A DNA stretch of 64,000 bases from Deferribacteres bacterium (GTDB lineage: Bacteria; Zhuqueibacterota; Zhuqueibacteria; Zhuqueibacterales; Geothermadaptataceae): NCBI GenBank assembly GCA_020633655.1, contig JACKDF010000001.1:620001-684000 (forward strand). Reading direction: 5' to 3'. The notes under the pieces were generated by a model. That model was not told the origin of the DNA, searched no databases, and worked only from the letters and a program-made list of their open reading frames with translations. Shown here piece by piece: positions 1 to 9,212 of this stretch. Positions within the stretch are counted from its first letter, which is position 1. The number at the start of each line of letters is the position of its first letter. The position numbers and the translations under genes were made by a program.

Positions 1-1
1 A

Positions 2-3000
2 CAAATTCCAGTCGAGCTCTTTCCCTCAGGATTTACCCCAAAATTTCTGGGCGTCTGGACACCCTACCCTAACGCCAACCCACAAGAGGTGGAAGAGCAG
101 ATTGCAAAACCCCTTGAAGAACAAATTCGTACCATCAGCGGCATGCGGCGGGTTGAGACCAACAGCTTTACAAACGGCTGCTGGACGTTCATCGAGTTCG
201 CCAAGGGCACCGATATGGATGTTGCCTATGCGCAGTTACGTGACCGTGTTGACCGTGTGAAAGCGGAATTACCGGACGACGTCGAGCGGCTTTACATCCG
301 CAAATGGTCCAATGACGACGAACCGATCATGTGGGTATCCTTCGCACAACAGAAACCGATTGAGGATGTATACACCCTCGCAGAAATGCAGATACAGAAA
401 CCCCTGGAGCGCATAGACGGTGTTGCGAAAGTGGAAATCTGGGGTGCAGAAGAAAAATCCGTCCTGATTCATGTTAATCAAAACAAAGTTAAAGCATTTA
501 AAATCAATTTATATCAGGTTATTCAAACCCTGAGAAGTGATAACTTTGCAATTTCATCCGGACGTGTAGTTGAAGGCGGTCGTGATATTTTTGTCCGCAG
601 CATGGGTAAATTTCTCGATCTTGAAGAAATCCGCAATCTCCCCGTAAAAGGAACGAACATTCTGCTCAAAGATGTGGCCGAAGTCAAATATGACGTTCCG
701 GAACGCACCTGGCGCAACCGAATCGATGGGCAAAATGCCATTGGTATTGGTGTTTTCAAGGAAAGCACCGCTAACACCGTGGATTTATGCGATCGGGTTG
801 AAAAAAAATTCACTGAAGAATTTGCCAAGAATCCCCTGCTGGCCGATTTCAAAATACAAATCCTTTTTAATCAGGGGGATTGGATTAATGAATCTGTTGA
901 TAATCTCGAGCGTACGGCAATGTGGGGTGGGATTTTTGCATTTCTGGTGCTCTTCTTTTTTCTACGCCGAATTCGCATGACCATCATCGTCAATGTTGCC
1001 ATTCCCCTCTCCTTGCTTGTGACACTTATTTTTATGTATTTCATCGGTTGGACACTCAACCTCATCACCATGATGGGGCTAATGATTTCCATTGGGATGG
1101 TCGTTGACAATTCCATTGTGGTGGTGGAGAATATCTACCGATGGCGTGCGGAAGGATTGAGTAACCGGGATGCAGCCATCTCTGGCACCAGCGAAGTTGG
1201 GCTTGCGATCACAATGGCAACTTTGACGACCGTCGTGGTCTTCCTGCCCCTTATTCTAATGAACGGCGATGAAGATTTTACATTTTTTATGTTGCGGATT
1301 GGTATGCCGGTCGTTATTGCACTTCTTTCTTCCCTTGCTGTAGCGATGATATTTATTCCATTGGGTGCCACGCGAATTTCAAGCGCGCGTGAGGTGAAAG
1401 AAGCCAGGATTTTGGTTTGGACAAACGAATTATACCGTAAAGCATTACGCTGGACGATGCAGCACCGCGTGGAATCTTTTATCCTGTTGCTGCTAACGAT
1501 TTTCTCCATGCAGTTTGCAAGCCAAAATGCGAAATACAACAACGATTCGGAAGGCAACATCAACGACATTCGCATTTTCTTTGATATGCCGAGTAATTAC
1601 AGTCTCAAGGATGCAGAACGTGTCTTTGATGCACTCGAAGATTCAGTTAGGACAAAGAAAGAACTGTACGGCATCCGCACCGTGAACTCACGCTACCGGG
1701 CCAATTGGGGGCAGATGCGCATTTTTCTTGTGCCGCCACCGAAAAAGGATTGGTACGAAGTCGTCTATGACAACATTTTAAAACAATTCGGTGTTCTCCC
1801 TGATGGCATCATGGAGCGGGATGCGGTTGTAGAAGATATTAAGAAACGCTTTCCCGAATTTCCGGGAGTGGAAATGCGAACGAGCTGGCGGCGTTCCGGG
1901 GCAGAAGACGCTTCTGTGTCGATCATGCTTTATGGAGATGATACATCCACCCTCACGGATTTATCAAAAGAAGTCGAGCGCCGTTTAAATTCTATTGATG
2001 AAATCGTCAGTGTTGAAACCGATCAGGAGCGAGGGAATGATGAGATACATCTCTACCTGAAGCGGGATCAACTGAAAAAATACGGCATCGCACCGAATGT
2101 CATCTCAGGAACCATTCAGTATGCATTACGCGGTCTGCCTCTTCCGAAGTACCACACGCCAGACAAAGAAATCGATGTGCAAATTCAGGTTAGGGAAGAA
2201 GATCGCAAAAACCTGTCGCAGTTGAAAAACCTGACTTTCTTCACTGCCTCCGGAAAAGAAATCCCACTTGATGCCGTGGCTTCATTCCATATCACCAAAG
2301 GATTAGGAGAAATTCACCGGGAAAATGGAAAAACCTATTTACAGGTGAAGGCCAATACGACAAAAGATGATATGAAAGATATCTTCCGTAAAGTTGATTT
2401 TGCAATGGCTGGCTTTGAAATGCCCTACGGTTACAGTTGGAGCAAAGGTCGTAATTTCGACCGCATGAACGAAAGCAATGACTCCGTTAAATTTGCGATG
2501 TTTCTTGCTGTGACATTTGTTTTTATCATCATGGGAATTCTTTTTGAGTCCTTTGTTTTGCCACTTTCCGTCATCTTTTCCATGCCATTCGCCCTTGTCG
2601 GTGCCTTCTGGATGATGTATCTCACGAAGACGCCAATCGATTTTATGAGCCAGATCGGGTTTGTGATTTTGGTGGGAATCGTGGTGAACAACGCCATCGT
2701 TCTCATCGATCTCATAAACCGGTTACGCAACGAAGGCTACAGTCGTTTCGATGCCATCATCGAAGCCGGCCGTTTACGCTACCGGCCAATTTTAATGACT
2801 GCCTTTACAACGATTGGTGGTCTCATCCCCATGGCTGTTGGCAACACCGCAATGATCGGCATTCCCTACGCACCAATGGGTCGCACCATTATCGGGGGCC
2901 TGTTACTTTCGACGGTTGTCTCCCTTATTGCCGTACCCTGGGCCTACACCGTTTTCGACGATATGCGCAACTACTTCCGTAGATTGGCAACAATGTATTT

Positions 3001-3034
3001 GCAAAAATCCGACAAAGTCGTCCAGGAAAGCTAG
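2..3034 (+). CDS. RND-family efflux/transport permease, 5' truncated by window edge
   Basis: Inner-membrane RND permease (AcrB/HAE-type fold), which uses the proton gradient to export substrates through an envelope-spanning complex. The frame is open from base 2: residues encoded before base 89 read IPVELFPSGFTPKFLGVW, the conserved stretch just after the first RND membrane helix, so the true start lies outside the window and the GTG at 89 is internal. About 1010 residues are visible. The first periplasmic porter region is followed by a helix block (about residues 275-480 from base 89) containing IGMVVDNSIVVVENI, the TM4 proton-relay motif, with Asp-Asn where AcrB has Asp-Asp. A second porter region and a C-terminal helix block (about 800-960) follow. 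The adaptor and outer-membrane partners are not in the window; substrate cannot be inferred. Confidence 0.93.
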   Translation, partial: QIPVELFPSGFTPKFLGVWTPYPNANPQEVEEQIAKPLEEQIRTISGMRRVETNSFTNGCWTFIEFAKGTDMDVAYAQLRDRVDRVKAELPDDVERLYIRKWSNDDEPIMWVSFAQQKPIEDVYTLAEMQIQKPLERIDGVAKVEIWGAEEKSVLIHVNQNKVKAFKINLYQVIQTLRSDNFAISSGRVVEGGRDIFVRSMGKFLDLEEIRNLPVKGTNILLKDVAEVKYDVPERTWRNRIDGQNAIGIGVFKESTANTVDLCDRVEKKFTEEFAKNPLLADFKIQILFNQGDWINESVDNLERTAMWGGIFAFLVLFFFLRRIRMTIIVNVAIPLSLLVTLIFMYFIGWTLNLITMMGLMISIGMVVDNSIVVVENIYRWRAEGLSNRDAAISGTSEVGLAITMATLTTVVVFLPLILMNGDEDFTFFMLRIGMPVVIALLSSLAVAMIFIPLGATRISSAREVKEARILVWTNELYRKALRWTMQHRVESFILLLLTIFSMQFASQNAKYNNDSEGNINDIRIFFDMPSNYSLKDAERVFDALEDSVRTKKELYGIRTVNSRYRANWGQMRIFLVPPPKKDWYEVVYDNILKQFGVLPDGIMERDAVVEDIKKRFPEFPGVEMRTSWRRSGAEDASVSIMLYGDDTSTLTDLSKEVERRLNSIDEIVSVETDQERGNDEIHLYLKRDQLKKYGIAPNVISGTIQYALRGLPLPKYHTPDKEIDVQIQVREEDRKNLSQLKNLTFFTASGKEIPLDAVASFHITKGLGEIHRENGKTYLQVKANTTKDDMKDIFRKVDFAMAGFEMPYGYSWSKGRNFDRMNESNDSVKFAMFLAVTFVFIIMGILFESFVLPLSVIFSMPFALVGAFWMMYLTKTPIDFMSQIGFVILVGIVVNNAIVLIDLINRLRNEGYSRFDAIIEAGRLRYRPILMTAFTTIGGLIPMAVGNTAMIGIPYAPMGRTIIGGLLLSTVVSLIAVPWAYTVFDDMRNYFRRLATMYLQKSDKVVQES

Positions 3035-3035
3035 C

Positions 3036-3095
3036 CGGATTAATTCATATGTTGGACAGATTTTCGCAATGGGGGTTTTGAAACATATGAATTTG
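3036..3095. repeat. Short copy of the CATGAAT palindromic repeat
   Basis: Perfect 12-base inverted arms AATTCATATGTT (3042-3053) and AACATATGAATT (3082-3093) flank a 28-base spacer containing CGCAATGGGG. Read on the minus strand, the end ATGAATTAATCCGGCTAG resembles the ATGAATAAACCAGGTTAG end of the better copies at 8954, 18805 and 48368. It starts directly after the RND stop codon. This is the most decayed copy I assign to the family. Confidence 0.45.
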
Positions 3096-3201
3096 CATTT
3101 TTAAACAGTCGGTTTTTTAAAAAATCACGTGTGGTAGCAGAAGGCTCTGGTATTTTGCGGGGAAACGTAGAGATTGCATGACTGAACTGGATTAAAAATG
3201 C

Positions 3202-3271
3202 TGCGGAGGCTGAACCTGTCAAAGCCAGATTATTTTGACCCGGGCGCTTCGACAGGTTCAGCACCCGGTTT
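3202..3271. repeat. Dispersed hairpin repeat (CTTCGACAGG type), copy 1
   Basis: Arms GCTGAACCTGTCAAAGC (3209-3225) and GCTTCGACAGGTTCAGC (3246-3262) pair at 16 of 17 positions. A second copy near 54064 shares GGAGGCTGA, TGTC-AAGCC and the block CGGGCGCTTCGACA. It lies in the 319-base space between convergent genes, the rest of which (3096-3201, 3274-3353) shows no gene. Confidence 0.7.
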
Positions 3272-3273
3272 TT
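3239..3273 (+). terminator. Probable intrinsic terminator of the RND gene
   Basis: CCGGGCGC pairs with GCACCCGG (7 of 8 pairs, 13-base loop) and is followed by five T on the plus strand. It overlaps the right half of the dispersed hairpin repeat, so the repeat may have been recruited as a terminator between the convergent RND and DUF1028 genes. Confidence 0.45.
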
Positions 3274-3353
3274 CAACTCAGCAGTTTACGAGCTCGCAAC
3301 CGAAAAAATTTTAAGTATGATGAACAACAAGAGAGTGCGTGCGAACCCTGTGA

Positions 3354-4340
3354 TTATTTTATTCTTTTCAATACTTCATCAACTGCTTCCTGGGAGATCA
3401 ACCCGGCAGCAGGCAACCTTTTCAACAACTCTTTCCATCGTTCTTCTTTTGCAAACACCTTCTTAAAAAGTGGCATCGCCTGATCGATTTTATCGACCGA
3501 TGCCAGAGTCACGGCCGGCCAGAAAACCATTTCCATATTATCCGGTGCCAGTTCCATAGCTTTGGTGTATTCTTCCATGGCTTCTGCTACCTTGTTTTCT
3601 GTCATTAATTCATCACCGTGATTTGCATGCTGATAAACCCGACTTACATGCAGCAACCGGCGCATTTCAACAAGCGGTGTTTTGTGATCTTCAATGCGCA
3701 CATCATAAATGCGATTATTCCACGGCGTACCGCTGCGTTCGCCTGAAACCACAACCAAAGCTGCTGATTGTTTGCCGCGTATGTCGCCGCCTTCAGCTTG
3801 TGCAGCTTCCAGTGCGACCATCAGACGTTCCGCCAAATCCCCTTTTGCAGCACTATAGGCTTTCGCCATCGCTGCTGGCACCGTGGATTTTTCCATCATA
3901 TTCGCCTGGCAGGAAAATCCGGCTCCGGTTACGTGATTTGCATACACGATGCAGTTACTTCCCGTGTGGGCCTTCACATTACCGTTCGCATCAACCATGG
4001 CAACCTGACGCACGTCTGTGTAATCATCTGCCTGCAAAAGGGCGCTCAATGTTTGTTGTGCCGATTTGCCAGCTCGCATTAAGTCCAAACCCAGGGGGCC
4101 ATAGGAAGGTTCAACAAAGGACTGCGTCGCCACCGCACCGACACCTGATTCTGCCCAACTCACGATACTGCCCACAGAAAACCAGTTCGATTGTACAGCA
4201 ACGCCCAACTGGCCGGTTATCGAATCCCTTGCCACAATGGAATATGTTGCAACCGGGCGCAATTTTTCGCCGCCGGAAGCGTCAAAAACAAGAAAGCTTA
4301 ACAGGACAGAACAAAGCACAATTAATTTTAAGGTTTTCAT
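3354..4340 (-). CDS. Secreted DUF1028-family protein with C-terminal TPR-like segment
   Basis: 328-residue exported protein. The N-terminus is a Sec signal peptide (about 1-23). Residues about 28-230 match the DUF1028 family (PF06267, a presumed Ntn-hydrolase-like fold): the opening TYSIVARDSITGQLGVAVQS, the GVGAVATQS segment and GPLGLDLMRAG are characteristic. The C-terminal 90 residues contain one or two TPR-like helices (AMEEYTKAMELAPDN). The enzymatic reaction of DUF1028 proteins is not established, so no function is assigned. The start is well supported by GAGGGTG shortly upstream of ATG. It follows the ClC operon in reverse orientation order but appears separated from it by a terminator-like hairpin. 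Confidence 0.85.
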   Translation of the reverse strand: MKTLKLIVLCSVLLSFLVFDASGGEKLRPVATYSIVARDSITGQLGVAVQSNWFSVGSIVSWAESGVGAVATQSFVEPSYGPLGLDLMRAGKSAQQTLSALLQADDYTDVRQVAMVDANGNVKAHTGSNCIVYANHVTGAGFSCQANMMEKSTVPAAMAKAYSAAKGDLAERLMVALEAAQAEGGDIRGKQSAALVVVSGERSGTPWNNRIYDVRIEDHKTPLVEMRRLLHVSRVYQHANHGDELMTENKVAEAMEEYTKAMELAPDNMEMVFWPAVTLASVDKIDQAMPLFKKVFAKEERWKELLKRLPAAGLISQEAVDEVLKRIK

Positions 4341-4360
4341 TTCACCCTCTGTATATGATT

Positions 4361-4426
4361 AAAAAAAATGCGGATTCCGGTTGTGGGTGTGGTGAGATGA
4401 AGTCGGATTGGTCTTCCGGAACCGGA
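4361..4426 (-). terminator. Possible intrinsic terminator of the ClC operon
   Basis: On the minus strand TCCGGTT pairs perfectly with AACCGGA across a long (about 37-base) loop, followed seven bases later by a run of eight T. It sits just downstream of the last ClC gene. The long loop and offset make this a tentative call. Confidence 0.4.
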
Positions 4427-4434
4427 CTGAAAAT

Positions 4435-6507
4435 TTATAAATTCTTTAATGCATCAATTTTTTTCTCAGGCCCCACCAGCACAAGTTGGTCTTCAGCCAG
4501 CAATTGTTCCGTTGGCGTGGGAACGATCGCTTCTTCCTCTTTGATGCCGTTTTTCCTTTTTATAAGTATAACCTGCGTCTGATATTCCTGACGGAAGGGC
4601 AAGATACGCAAATTTTTACCAACAAAACCATCGGGGCATTTAATTTCTGCAAGGGTATAACCATCGATAAAATCGACTGTTTTGGTTTGCTCCAGGAGTT
4701 TGACGGAATGGGCAAGCTCTGAGGTGACATCCGCGCGGTGGATTTCATTGTTATAAGCTTCAATTACATCCCGCAATCGCAACTGACCGATCAATTTTCT
4801 GGAATTGCTGTTTTCGACGACAGGCATGAGGTCAACATCGTAGCGACCAAAAATTTGCATGGCTTCAGCAAGGGTTGCATCGGCGCAGATTACCGGCACT
4901 TCCACATCGACCAGATCGTGCGCGACAACCAGATCCCGTAAGTATTCTTCTTCATGCAATATTTGCCGCACGCCTGGCAGTGAAATCGCGCCAATGAATT
5001 GCTGCCCTCGGTCGATAACCCAGAAATGTTGTAATGGCGTTTCCAAGGTCCGGTTGATGATGGTTCGAAAAGGGGTATGTTCGGGCATGAGTTCAATTTC
5101 TTTGTCCATCACCGAGCGCACTTTTATAGCCCGTAAAACATTGGCGTCCTGGCCACGGAAGATGTCGATTCCCTTGGCCACCAGCTTGATCGTATAAATG
5201 GATTCACGCATTAGTTTGCCCCGGAATATTACACCAATCGTCACAGAAATCATCAGCGGTAAAATAATGTGGTAATCGTTGGTCATCTCAAAAATAATGA
5301 GTATCGCCGTGATGGGCGCGTGTGTTGTCGCGGCAACTACGGCTCCCATTCCAACGAGGGCATAAGCACCGGGCGTTGCAGTAATTTCCGGAAAAAGCGA
5401 ATGGACGAGAACACCGAAAAATCCACCTGCGGTAGTTCCCATAAAAAGGGACGGTGCAAAGACACCACCGGAACCGCCGGAGCCAAGGCTGATGGATGTC
5501 GCGAAAATTTTCGCAAATACGAGAATTAGCAAAGTGTGCCCCACGAGATTCCCTCGCAACGCGTTGTCCATGGTATCGTAACCCACACCGTAAATATGGG
5601 GAATGAAACATCCAATAATGCCAACAATGAGGCCGCCCACTAATGTTTTCAAATAAATCGGGTAACGAAACTTATCGAAGAAGCCTTCAACATTATGCAG
5701 TGATTTGATAAATAACCACGCTACGAAACCTGCAAATAATCCCAGTATCGCGTAGGGTATGAGTTCGTACGCACTTATGAGTTCATATTTGGGAATTTGA
5801 AAGGCGGTATGGTCCCCTAAAAACGTATGCGAAACAACGGTCGCTGTCACAGCCGCAATAACGATAGGACTAAATTTGGGAACTGCAAAATCCCCTAAAA
5901 TAATTTCCAAACTAAATAGCGCACCAGCGATGGGTGCATTAAACGCTGCCGCGATGCCTGCAGCTGCCCCACAGGCAACAAATGTTTTCATACGTTGTGC
6001 ATTGACATGAAAAAGTTGGCCCATCGCACTCCCAATGGCAGAACCAATTTGAATCACCGGTCCTTCACGTCCGACAGAACCACCACCGCCGATATACAAC
6101 GAAGAGGCGATCAATTTTGCCGCTGCTACACGCTTGCGAATGACGCCACCGCGCAGCGCGATAGCTTCCATGACCTCCGGAACACCATGTCCCTTCGCTT
6201 CTCTCGCGACGAGATGGATAATCAACCCGACAATGAAACCTGCGACCGTTGGAATAAGAATTTTCAGCCACCAGGGGATTGTAGTGAAAAAATCCACACT
6301 CAGATCGGAAGTACCCCAAAACATATCTTCGAAGAATTCAATCCCATAATAAATGCCAACCGCGCCAAAGCCGCCTAACAGACCAATGATAATCGCGATA
6401 AAAACAATAAAGGTATGCTCGGTCGATTTAAATTTTCTCGCAGCACTTCGGGCAATTCGTAAAAAATTAACAAAGCGTTTTTTTAAATATCTCGAATTTG
6501 AATTCAT
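4435..6507 (-). CDS. ClC-family anion channel/antiporter with CBS pair and RCK-C domain
   Basis: 690-residue inner-membrane ClC protein. The membrane core (about 30-440) contains GHGVP (106-110, selectivity region), GREGP (146-150, with the gating Glu), FNAPIAGALFSLE and GSGGSGGVFAPSLFMG. Two CBS domains (about 470-600) and a TrkA-C/RCK-C-like regulatory domain (about 610-690) follow. The residue after the FSLE glutamate is Ile, where the proton-coupled E. coli exchanger has its internal Glu, so classical 2 Cl-/H+ exchange is doubtful. It lies 18 bases after the second ClC gene and is the last gene of a three-gene operon with the PTS-IIA-like protein. Ion specificity is not determinable from sequence alone. 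Confidence 0.92.
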   Translation of the reverse strand: MNSNSRYLKKRFVNFLRIARSAARKFKSTEHTFIVFIAIIIGLLGGFGAVGIYYGIEFFEDMFWGTSDLSVDFFTTIPWWLKILIPTVAGFIVGLIIHLVAREAKGHGVPEVMEAIALRGGVIRKRVAAAKLIASSLYIGGGGSVGREGPVIQIGSAIGSAMGQLFHVNAQRMKTFVACGAAAGIAAAFNAPIAGALFSLEIILGDFAVPKFSPIVIAAVTATVVSHTFLGDHTAFQIPKYELISAYELIPYAILGLFAGFVAWLFIKSLHNVEGFFDKFRYPIYLKTLVGGLIVGIIGCFIPHIYGVGYDTMDNALRGNLVGHTLLILVFAKIFATSISLGSGGSGGVFAPSLFMGTTAGGFFGVLVHSLFPEITATPGAYALVGMGAVVAATTHAPITAILIIFEMTNDYHIILPLMISVTIGVIFRGKLMRESIYTIKLVAKGIDIFRGQDANVLRAIKVRSVMDKEIELMPEHTPFRTIINRTLETPLQHFWVIDRGQQFIGAISLPGVRQILHEEEYLRDLVVAHDLVDVEVPVICADATLAEAMQIFGRYDVDLMPVVENSNSRKLIGQLRLRDVIEAYNNEIHRADVTSELAHSVKLLEQTKTVDFIDGYTLAEIKCPDGFVGKNLRILPFRQEYQTQVILIKRKNGIKEEEAIVPTPTEQLLAEDQLVLVGPEKKIDALKNL

Positions 6508-6525
6508 AGAAGTAACATCTGAGTA

Positions 6526-8271
6526 CTATTTATCCGTCTGTACACGGAGTTCTTTGCGGTAAAGATCCAGCATTGTTGCCTTTGATATCAATCCCTTAAA
6601 TTTTCCATCTTCAACAACCGGCAGGCTCCACGATTTTGTCTTTTCAAACTTTTCCTGTATATCAATTAAACTATCGGATAGAGAAATGGTCGTCAGCTCG
6701 GAGTGCATGACTTCCTCCACCAGTATAGAATTGAGCATATCACTATTAAAAATAAATTCTTTCAAGTCGTTAAAATAGACCATTCCGCAAAAACGATTAT
6801 CTTTTTTATCGACTACCGGAAAATAATTCCGTTTCGATTTTTTGATTGTCGGGATGATTTCTCTGAGCAACAATTCCGGTCTGATCGTAATTAAATCCTG
6901 CTCTAACAGCTCACGAGGTTTGATATCTGCCAAAATTCTTCCATCAGTTCTCGGGCGGAGTAAGAATCCTTTCTTAACGAGTTCGTAATGGTAAATGGAA
7001 TGTTTTTCAGCGATTTTAACGAGAGCAGTTGTAATGAAAGCAACGAGTAACAGAGGCAATATCGCATCGTAACCACGTGTTATTTCAATGACTAGAAAAA
7101 TGCCTGTCAGTGGTGCGCTCAAGGTTCCGCTGATCACTCCCGACATGCCGACGAGAGCAAAGAGTCCATAGTTCTCCGCCGGGAGTGCAGGAAATAAAGA
7201 ATGCAAAATAGCATAGAACAAAAAACCGCACGAACTGCCAATTACCAGTGCCGGAGCAAAAACTCCACCGGCGCCTCCCGCTCCCAGTGTAACTGAGGTT
7301 GCAACGATTTTAAGGACAACAATTAAAAAGACCGCCGCGATTCCCGCAGAAAATTCACCCGAGATGAGTTGCTGTACAAATTCGTATCCTTCACCACGAA
7401 TATGCGGCACTTTAAAGGAAATCAATCCAATGAACAACCCACCAACAATGGCCTTGAAAAGCGCGCTCTTGAAGTATTTCTCCAACTGCATGGAAGTGTA
7501 TCGCAGTGCCCGGATAAACAAAATGGATACGATCGCACAGACGATGGCCAGACCCAGTGTAACGATAATATCGTAAACGGTAACAGCATTTAATGTGTGG
7601 GTGAATGGAATCTGATTTCCATTGAGAAGCCGGCTTATTTCTGTGCCGGTTACCGAGGCGATAGCTACCGGCAACATATAAACCGGCGCCCAATCGCCAA
7701 TAATGACTTCCATCGTGAAAATTATACCGGTGATTGGTGCATTGAAAATGGCAGCTATTGCTGCTGCGGCACCGGAGCCGGTTACCGCTACTTTTACTTT
7801 ATCATCCGCTTTGAAAAATCGCGCTATGTTGGATCCGATCGCTGCGCCGCTCACCGTAACCGGTGCTTCAGGACCAGCGGAACACCCGGAAGAAATGGTA
7901 ACGAGGCTTCCCAGAAGTTTGGAAAACGATGATCTGAATTTGAGATTTCCACCTTTTAAACTGATGCTGTGAATGACTTCCGGCAGCCCGTGTCCCTCAA
8001 AATCTTTGATGATGTACTTGAGCAGAATGACGGTGATAATCAATCCGAAAACAGGAAAAATTATCATCCACAGCGCGCCATCGAATTTATGTGTATGGTG
8101 GTGGAAAAATTTTAGGCTGAAATTGAGTCCGATCGCTGCAAGGCCACTGGTGATTCCAACAATGAAACCAATCGCACCAAGTTTGTATTGCGCATCGGCA
8201 TTTATCAGCATTTGCCGAAGCCAGGCAAGACGCAAAAAATATTTTTTCAAATTATTCAGCTTCACCTTCAA
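6526..8271 (-). CDS. ClC-family anion channel/antiporter with CBS pair
   Basis: 581-residue ClC paralogue of the gene downstream. The membrane core (about 28-430) shows GHGLP (93-97), a variant gating motif GPEAP (133-137) retaining the Glu, FNAPITGIIFTMEV and GAGGAGGVFAPALVIG. Two CBS domains occupy about 440-575; there is no RCK-C tail. As in the neighbour, the position of the internal proton glutamate is not acidic (Val). The start overlaps the end of the upstream PTS-IIA-like gene by 20 bases, implying translational coupling. The two ClC proteins may form homo- or heterodimers. Confidence 0.92.
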   Translation of the reverse strand: MKVKLNNLKKYFLRLAWLRQMLINADAQYKLGAIGFIVGITSGLAAIGLNFSLKFFHHHTHKFDGALWMIIFPVFGLIITVILLKYIIKDFEGHGLPEVIHSISLKGGNLKFRSSFSKLLGSLVTISSGCSAGPEAPVTVSGAAIGSNIARFFKADDKVKVAVTGSGAAAAIAAIFNAPITGIIFTMEVIIGDWAPVYMLPVAIASVTGTEISRLLNGNQIPFTHTLNAVTVYDIIVTLGLAIVCAIVSILFIRALRYTSMQLEKYFKSALFKAIVGGLFIGLISFKVPHIRGEGYEFVQQLISGEFSAGIAAVFLIVVLKIVATSVTLGAGGAGGVFAPALVIGSSCGFLFYAILHSLFPALPAENYGLFALVGMSGVISGTLSAPLTGIFLVIEITRGYDAILPLLLVAFITTALVKIAEKHSIYHYELVKKGFLLRPRTDGRILADIKPRELLEQDLITIRPELLLREIIPTIKKSKRNYFPVVDKKDNRFCGMVYFNDLKEFIFNSDMLNSILVEEVMHSELTTISLSDSLIDIQEKFEKTKSWSLPVVEDGKFKGLISKATMLDLYRKELRVQTDK

Positions 8272-8968
8272 CTAACCTGATTGTTTCGAGGAGCTCATCC
8301 CCAACGTTGGCTTCCTGCAAAAGCGTTTGTACTTCATGGTTTTGCAAAACGAAACTGATTTTGGACAACAGTTTGAGATGTTCCTGGGTCGTTGTGGTAA
8401 ACATCATAAATAATACGAAAACCGGGACATTATCGATGGCATTATAGGAAATCGGTTTCTCTGTAAACAGGATTGGCACATACGCCTGAGACAAATTCAA
8501 ATCAATTCTGTTTCGCGTATGCGGTATGGCAATCCCGTGCCCGATGCCGGTCGAAGCCAACTCTTCGCGATTCAAGAGCTCGTTCAGAAGCAGGGTTTTG
8601 TCTGCTCCTTCAAGAAAAGGCAATACATTTAAAGAATTTTTCAACACGGAATAAACATCCTCACCGGGAACAGCGTGATAAATCCCCCCTCGTTCCATGG
8701 CGTTGCCAAGATAAGCATTTTTATTCGGAACATTGCTTTGCACTTCAGTGGCCTTTTCAATGTTGAATTCATGCTCCTGAGCCCACTTCGTAATTTCGTC
8801 TTTATCAAAAAAAACTTTGTTCTTTATGATTTTATAGGGAATTTTTCCCTGGTGTTCCCATCGTTGCACTGTGATGGGGGAGACGCCAAGCAATTTGGCT
8901 ATTTGTTTCTCAGTATATAATTTTTTTCGCATAATCATTATTTGGGAATGCTCATTAGTCTGCTTCAT
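8252..8968 (-). CDS. PTS EIIA (PtsN-type) domain fused to an HTH DNA-binding domain
   Basis: 238-residue regulator candidate. Residues about 14-65 form a MerR/excisionase-like HTH (LYTEKQIAKLLGVSPITVQR), and about 100-235 form a PTS EIIA type-2 domain with the phosphoryl-accepting His in GIAIPHTR (His150). The combination suggests a phosphorylation-responsive DNA-binding protein rather than a sugar carrier; no EIIB/EIIC is nearby. It leads the operon with two ClC genes. The start is uncertain: the first ten codons lie in an arm of the palindromic repeat at 8954, and internal ATGs at 8938 or 8932, immediately before the HTH, may be the real start. No clear Shine-Dalgarno separates them. Confidence 0.85.
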   Translation of the reverse strand: MKQTNEHSQIMIMRKKLYTEKQIAKLLGVSPITVQRWEHQGKIPYKIIKNKVFFDKDEITKWAQEHEFNIEKATEVQSNVPNKNAYLGNAMERGGIYHAVPGEDVYSVLKNSLNVLPFLEGADKTLLLNELLNREELASTGIGHGIAIPHTRNRIDLNLSQAYVPILFTEKPISYNAIDNVPVFVLFMMFTTTTQEHLKLLSKISFVLQNHEVQTLLQEANVGDELLETIRLVEGEAE

Positions 8969-9046
8969 TCATGAATACCAGGATTCGGGGATACCTCCTC
9001 TATCCATGGCCATTTCTATGCAATGCATGAATAAACCAGGTTAGAT
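8954..9046. repeat. CATGAAT palindromic repeat, copy
   Basis: One of the clearest copies: left arm TTAGTCTGCTTCATTCATG, centre ATCCATGGCC, right arm GCATGAATAAACCAGGTTAG. The arms are imperfect inverted repeats of each other. It overlaps the annotated 5' end of the PTS-IIA-like gene. The remainder of the 384-base gap up to 9352 holds another copy at 9213 and AT-rich sequence with no gene. Confidence 0.7.
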
Positions 9047-9212
9047 ACTTACTTTTGCAAGAGTAAAATTCTCACGGAAAAAGCAATGTACGGTTTCGAA
9101 TATAAAAATGCAATATTTTGCACTAAATTCAGTTCGAATGAGATTTTTCACTCTGAAAAACAGATTACTCTTTAGATCGGCATAGTTGAGGGAGATGTTC
9201 TCGAAATTCTTC

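Noticed and set aside
3623..4582. 319-codon plus-strand open frame
   Set aside because: It runs opposite the DUF1028 gene, has no ribosome site or family resemblance, and its composition is that of an antisense shadow.
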